A DNA stretch of 64,000 bases. Origin: Lantana camara. Its lineage: Eukaryota; Streptophyta; Magnoliopsida; Lamiales; Verbenaceae. Positions 58,879-64,000 of this stretch are shown piece after piece. A program made the position numbers and the translations under genes. The notes below the pieces were generated by a model. The model saw nothing but the letters and a program-made list of their open reading frames with translations, had not been told where the DNA came from and did no database searches. Position 1 is the first letter of the stretch, and each line of letters begins with the position of its first letter. The stretch lies in assembly GCA_037501455.1 (NCBI GenBank), contig CM074855.1:27181001-27245000 (forward strand), in the 5' to 3' direction.

Positions 58879-59756
58879 ATGAATCCGATGGCGATGATGT
58901 ACCAAGAATTCCTAGCATTCAAGCCTCCCCAATTTCGAGAAGGAAATGATGTAAAGGCTGAAGAGTGGCTTTCAGAGATAGAGGGTATCTTCGAATATGG
59001 CCACGAAACTCTCGAGATATGGCTCGCCTTGCTACATTTCTCTTGCAAGGACAAGCAAGACAGTGGTGGAAAAGGGTTGCTCAACAACTAGAGACTACGA
59101 ACGAAGAGTTGACTTGGGAAGTATTTATTCGAGAATTCAGAAAGAGGTTTGCACCAGCTATTTTACATGAGCGAAGACTTGAAGAATTCCTCAATCTGAA
59201 ACAAGGAGATAGATCCGTTGTGGAATACATAGAAGAATTCGAAAGGGTGGGCTTATATGTGCCTCACATTATGGGTAACGATCAGATCAAGGCCAAATAC
59301 TTCATGGAAGGTCTTCGGGATGAATTCAAGGAAGCCCTAGATGCAAAGGATACGACTACGTGGGATAAAGCCACGAAGAAAGTTTTAAGGGTTGAGACTT
59401 GGCTCCTAACAAAGGACAAGGAAGAAGAGGTATCGGGGTCTAAGGTCGAGTCGGGTTTATGCTCAAGCTTACAAGTAGAAGAAGAATCTCCTCAACATGG
59501 AACTCGGGCTAAGAGAATTCGAGGAAAGAAACACAAGACCTGGAATACTTCAAGGTTGGGGAAAAGGCCCCAATTATGTGCTTATTGTGGAGGTACCACT
59601 CATACCTACGAAGCTTGTTGGGACAGATTGAAGAGGTGCTACATTTGCGGGTCAACGGAGCACAAGATTTCTGAGTGTGATCGACCGAGAGCCAACAAGC
59701 AAAAGGCACGGGATCAACGACTTCAAATTGGAAACCAACAGAAACCCGAAAGTTGA
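58879..59756 (+). pseudogene. gag: Gypsy-3 gag with one frameshift
   Basis: ATG at 58879 (MNPMAMMYQEFLAF) opens the N-terminus (FREGNDVKAEEWL); there is no Arg/His-rich leader as in gypsy-1 and gypsy-2. The reading shifts frame between about 58990 and 59012, then continues through ATFLLQGQARQWWKRV, FKEALDAKDTTTWDKA and two knuckles (CAYCGGTTHTYEAC, CYICGSTEHKISEC). It stops at 59754-59756. Upstream of the shift it is 5' gag; downstream the frame is open for about 250 codons. Programmed or mutational frameshift cannot be told apart; mutation is more likely. Confidence 0.83.
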
Positions 59757-61850
59757 GGTAATTGCATTCATGGCACGAGCATTCATCCTCCATTTTAAAT
59801 ATTACAATTATTTATTTTCGTGCCGTAATTGTTAATTGCCATTAATTGTCATGCATTATTAATTGTTGTTAATTGTTGATGCCACTATGTGTTTAAGTGA
59901 CGATTAAGTGATGCATCTCATTTGCACTTTGACTCAACATGCATATTTAGTGTTTTATTTTAGGATATTTCTTCATTCAAGTTACCAAGTTGTGTTCAAT
60001 GGGAATTGGAAGAGATGGGTTGGATAGGGAACAAAATTAAGGATTTCTTTTGGAGATCGGGTTGAGTTTATGGAAACATGGAAAATATGATAAAGAAGAA
60101 TGATTTGAGAGGTCCCGGTACCAAGTTGAAGAATTTAGAAATTGGGGTATATTTTGAAGAGAAATTAAAGATCCGAGGTAGCTTATTTCACCAAGCAAGG
60201 CATGATTTGTTTTGGAATTCGGATTTAAGAATAGTGAAGGAAATTAACTCTTGGAAATAATTGGGAGAAAGAATTAAGGAGTTTCTATCGGCGAAAGTTT
60301 TAAACATATAACAAGAGTAGAACAAGAGATCAATTTGGGATTTGGGATCAATTACAATCCACTACAACCTTGGGGAAATGGTAACCGCTTTCCATTTAAC
60401 CGTAAAGAAAATTGATGCCACATTCGAAAGATTTTTATGGGAAGGAAACTAATTTTAGAGCAAGATTTTATCTCAGGATTTGGCAACAATATGAGTAATT
60501 AAAATCCCGGGAGTACGGTGATCAATTGGTTTTTAGTTAACCATGCCTTGAAGAGAAGAACTTGCTAGAAAATTCTAATCGAGCCTTTATTCAACTTCAA
60601 GAGAAAGAAATTAAAGTATAGTAGAAGGTATTGGTTCGGGAGAGCCTACGGAACATATTACTACGGGAATTGGGTTATGGGATCCCCTAAATCACTGAGT
60701 GGAATAGATCACACAAGAAATTACCTCAGGATTTCCAAAGAAAATCAATAGCATTAATCAAGGGACGACGCACTTCCTTATATATTCAAGAGAAGGGTGC
60801 TAAGGTAATGAGTTCGGCACCAAATTTGAAGAACACTTATTGGGAAGGAACTAAGATTTCGAGACAAGGCAATTATTGGAAAATTCCACAATACACCAAT
60901 GGGAGAAGATTTCGGGCCGTGGGATTTGGGAAACACTTTCAGAAGGAACTACGGTTTCAAGACACAACCTTTTTCTTAAAGTACTTCTACAAGAATTTCG
61001 GGAGAAACGAAAACAAGACCAAGAGATCACTTAAGAGATGGAGTTTAAATTAGAGAAATTATCAAGGATTAATCAAAGTCCCATGAATTCAAATACTTTG
61101 GGAAAACGAGGACGTTATAGAGTGGAGAATCAGGTTAGAAGAATTATTCGAGTTAATAGCAACCATAAGAGGAATGTCGGATTAATTTATGAAGCATGAG
61201 ACTTACCAAGAATTACAAGACACAATGGCGAACAAAGAGACTTCAATGTTGACCAAATCATCACTAAAGATAAGATTCCAACGCTTCGGTGAACGGTACA
61301 TTAAACATACATATCACGTGCATCATCCATCTTTTGTTTTGCTTTGTTTGGGGTGCGTGTGTTGTGGTTGTGAGTTGTTGGTTACCCTCTGGGGTGACTT
61401 GAGTGTGCGAGTGTTGTTGTTTTACGGTAAGTTGAGGGTCGTGCTTTGCAACGGTCTTCTCCACAAGTTCCCGGAGTTCACGTTTGAGGTGATCAACGTT
61501 CGAATGTCAACTTCGAACCACGGGTTGAAGGCCCTTCTTGGGTGGAGAGCGAGTGGTTTGAGTTCTTTAACAACTCCACTCGTGGTCCCGAATTGTGGGT
61601 TGGTTTGGATTGATCCAAGCGGTGGGAGTTGAATCACTTGTGAGCCTCCTATCGTGCGAGAAGTCTGAGCTACTCCTAGTAGGGATCCAGTTCGTGTGAA
61701 GCTTAAAGTGTTGATCAAACCCCCTTCGTGCTTGGAAGACCTTTCTCGGGCTAACCCTTGTCGGAGTGTCGCGAGCTCCAAACTTGGGTGAATACGGGAG
61801 AGTTACTCGTAGTTTTGTTGCGAGCGGTAGAACCTGGGGGCCAGGTTCCC
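59757..61850 (+). other. Non-pol internal region of gypsy-3
   Basis: 2.1 kb between gag and the polypurine tract. No pol motif is recognised in any frame. 59757-61180 is AT-rich with short frames only. 61320-61850 is less AT-rich, with frames on both strands (61189-61632 plus, 61422-61781 minus) that I do not recognise. It may be decayed pol, a captured fragment, or untranslated RNA sequence. Confidence 0.6.
61830..61848 (+). other. Hairpin upstream of gypsy-3 polypurine tract
   Basis: GAACCTGGGGGCCAGGTTC, 8-bp stem with a 3-nt loop, followed by CCTTAAGGGGGGGAGA. It corresponds to the hairpin of the three-LTR element; stem pair 2 is A-T here and G-C there. Confidence 0.8.
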
Positions 61851-61852
61851 TT

Positions 61853-61865
61853 AAGGGGGGGAGAT
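61853..61865 (+). other. Polypurine tract of gypsy-3
   Basis: AAGGGGGGGAGAT directly before the 3' LTR. Confidence 0.88.
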
Positions 61866-64000
61866 TATGACGCCCCGTCTCTTCGGCATTCCAGGTACGG
61901 CGTCACGAGAGAGTTTATTTCAGTATTTTGTGAATTATGTGATTTAGCATGCTTACGTGTCAACGTGATATTAATTTTAATTACGTGTGCCTTAGAATAA
62001 TTAAATTGTACTTGGACTCAATTGTTCAATATTTGCAATTTAGGGACCTAATTATAATTAGGACGTTTGAGCCTTCGTGGCTATTTGAGCTCGGGAATTC
62101 GAATTCGAATTCCGACCCTATCGTTGAGTTCGTTTCGATGATTCGGATTCAATGAATTACCCTTTTTATTTCTAAAGCCATTTGATAGCCCTACCGTTTT
62201 AAATCCGATCCGCGTGGACCGGATACCGTTTGAACCTACCCGTCTGACCAGCCCCAAAAGGGGCCAGCCTTTCTCTCTCTCCCACTTTGATCGATCAGCA
62301 GCAAGGAAAGGAAAAGAGAAGCATTTTTCCCCATTTGTGGCCAAGGAGCCCTTGAGCTCGGGTTTGGGAGATCCAACCGTCCGATCAACGACCTAAGGTA
62401 AGATTTGTGACCCTTTCGTTACATGCGTTACTTTAATATCTCTTTCGTGCCTCGGATTTGTGCCTACGTGCTTTGTTGGGGAGATGATGAATAGTAACCG
62501 GGGTGTGAGTTTTATATGATCTAGGCCGTTTTACGGGTTCTAATGTGGAAATATGTGACCTACGTGTCGAGCATGCTTTATTGTGTTAATTTTGCTTGAT
62601 TTGGTGGTTGTTTGTGGTTGTGGGTGTGTGTGGTGGTGTCTCCCGACGCCATTGCTGCTTCTGCTCTGTTTTTGTGAGCAGGATGATCCGGAACGGCCGT
62701 TCCCGTTTTGGCCTTGGGGCCGGAACGGCCATTCCCATCCGCGTATGGGAACGGCCGTTCCCTTTTTGTTCTTTGGGTCGGAACGGCCCTTCCGGGCAGC
62801 GCTGGTGGGAACGGCCGTTCCCGTTTTGCCTTGTTTCTGGGAACGGCCCTTCCCGTGGTCCAGTAGGTTGGTTTTGGGTTTTTATGCTTTTAATTGATTT
62901 CTTTTGCCGCTTATTGATTTATATCTTAATTGCATTGTATGTTTCGTTATGAATTCGTATTATATGCTATGTTTGGTGCATGAATTGTAATTTAATATTA
63001 AAGAATGAGTATTTTATGAGTGTATACGTAATCCATGACTTCATGCCAATCATAAGCATACGCCGTGCGTTTATTTGGTTCATTCTCGGGTCTAAGTCTT
63101 GTTTTGTATTCAGTTTGTTCAGGTACACCAGGGGTGGTGTTTTGTTGGCCGTGTTGATTCCGGGGTGGATCGTTTGTTGTGTCTTTGGCCTCTTCGGTGT
63201 CAGGTGAGGTTAGGATATAGTTACACCTTATTGCAATGTGCTCGGTTTTGATTGCATGTGATTTAATAAGCCTTATATGTATATAAATAAGTGTGAAATA
63301 TGTATTTGTTGAATATGCCTCGAGTTTGCAAGTATGTTAAGCAATGTACGAGCCTATGTATGCTTGGTTTGGAATGATTTGTTATGATTTGCCACGTGAA
63401 GCTATGCTTCAGACCGTATACTTCTCATGAGCCAAGTTTGGCAAGGACCGAGTTTGATTGAAACGGAAAGTGGTATATACGTATATATGTATAAGTTATG
63501 TATGTCTGTCTCTGTTTTAGCGGGTTCTGATATGATATGTGTTTGTTGGGCCCCGGAGCTATGGGTAAGGAACCCTCGGGACGGCATAGGGCCGTCGAGG
63601 TTAAGCCTGTGCATAGTCTCCATCTGTCTGCAGAGGATCACCCCTGAACTCACCAGGAGGTTTGGTGAGGGAAGGAATCCTGAGGGTTTGAGTACTCGCA
63701 AGGCGCTCCCCTCGTTTGTCTGGATGGTTTGGGCGTATACACCCTTCCATCACCCGGAGTTGAGGATGATATGATATGATTTGATATGTATGTAAGTTTT
63801 ATGTTTTGATTCTGATATGATATGTTATGAGGAGATTGGGGGAGTCAGAGCTCGTACCCGCCGAGTTCTATATGATATGATATGTATGTTCTGTTAAGGT
63901 TTATGAAACAGGGATAGATTCTAAGTTAAATAAAAAGGGAGTTTTATAAGATAAGTTAAGTTTTGAATATGTTAAGACCTAATAGGTTTTGCTAAGTTGT
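61866..64000 (+). repeat. 3' LTR of gypsy-3, truncated by window end
   Basis: Matches 55696-57830. Its first bases are TATGACG where the 5' LTR has TGTGACG. The dyad array is at 62689-62854; its first unit is perfect here while the 5' copy has a mismatch. Confidence 0.9.

Larger units (their letters stand above)
55696..64000 (+). mobile_element. Gypsy-3: young gag-only gypsy element
   Basis: Plus strand: 5' LTR 55696-58530, primer site, gag, a 2.1-kb region without recognisable pol, polypurine tract, and 3' LTR from 61866 running off the window. The LTR offset is exactly 6170 bp through the 2.1 kb visible, and I counted about a dozen substitutions, so it is young. It lacks protease, reverse transcriptase and integrase, so it depends on a helper. 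It inserted in the Tat-like integrase (left flank ATAGC). Confidence 0.9.

Overview
This window is repeat-rich plant nuclear DNA, probably from a flowering plant. The evidence is a plant L1-type LINE with DUF4283-type ORF1, Ty3/gypsy and Ty1/copia elements primed by initiator tRNA-Met, and small hAT-like and Mutator-like elements. I recognise no host protein gene, rRNA or functional tRNA. Almost every coding stretch is retrotransposon gag or pol, mostly broken by stops, frameshifts or later insertions.

Layout. 1-4474: AT-rich intergenic DNA with a Mutator-like foldback MITE (1519-2836, 9-bp TSD) that carries a hAT-like insertion (1577-2483, 8-bp TSD). 4491-22350: a full-length LINE with a 16-bp TSD and poly(A), split at 9003 by a three-LTR, two-gag array of a gag-only gypsy element (9004-21062, 5-bp TSD). 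Removing that array restores the LINE reading frame. 22367-25924: intergenic DNA with hAT-like elements, hairpin MITEs and a SINE-like unit.

25925-52968: an old gypsy element (gypsy-1). It carries a 2.6-kb insertion (29002-31619, 5-bp TSD) and a copia element (copia-1, 32822-45796, 5-bp TSD). Copia-1 itself carries a truncated gypsy (gypsy-2, about 39030-43641). Gypsy-1 is then cut off by a decayed second copia (copia-2, about 47250-52110). 52969-55695: a hAT-like MITE (53173-53923, 8-bp TSD) and the 3' end of a Tat-like gypsy on the minus strand. 55696-64000: a young gag-only gypsy (gypsy-3) whose 3' LTR runs off the window.

The most interesting signals are structural. (1) The middle LTR of the three-LTR array is a mosaic of the outer two, as expected from unequal crossing over between LTRs. 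(2) The two gag-only families share an 8-bp-stem, 3-nt-loop hairpin just upstream of the polypurine tract, with one compensatory base-pair change. (3) Three gypsy LTRs carry arrays of 5-6 short dyads of one template; a third-position change in one family is matched in both arms. (4) The three-LTR element also has four GAGAGA/TCTCTC hairpins before its polypurine tract. (5) The copia-1 LTR has five G-boxes in 62 bp upstream of a TATA box.
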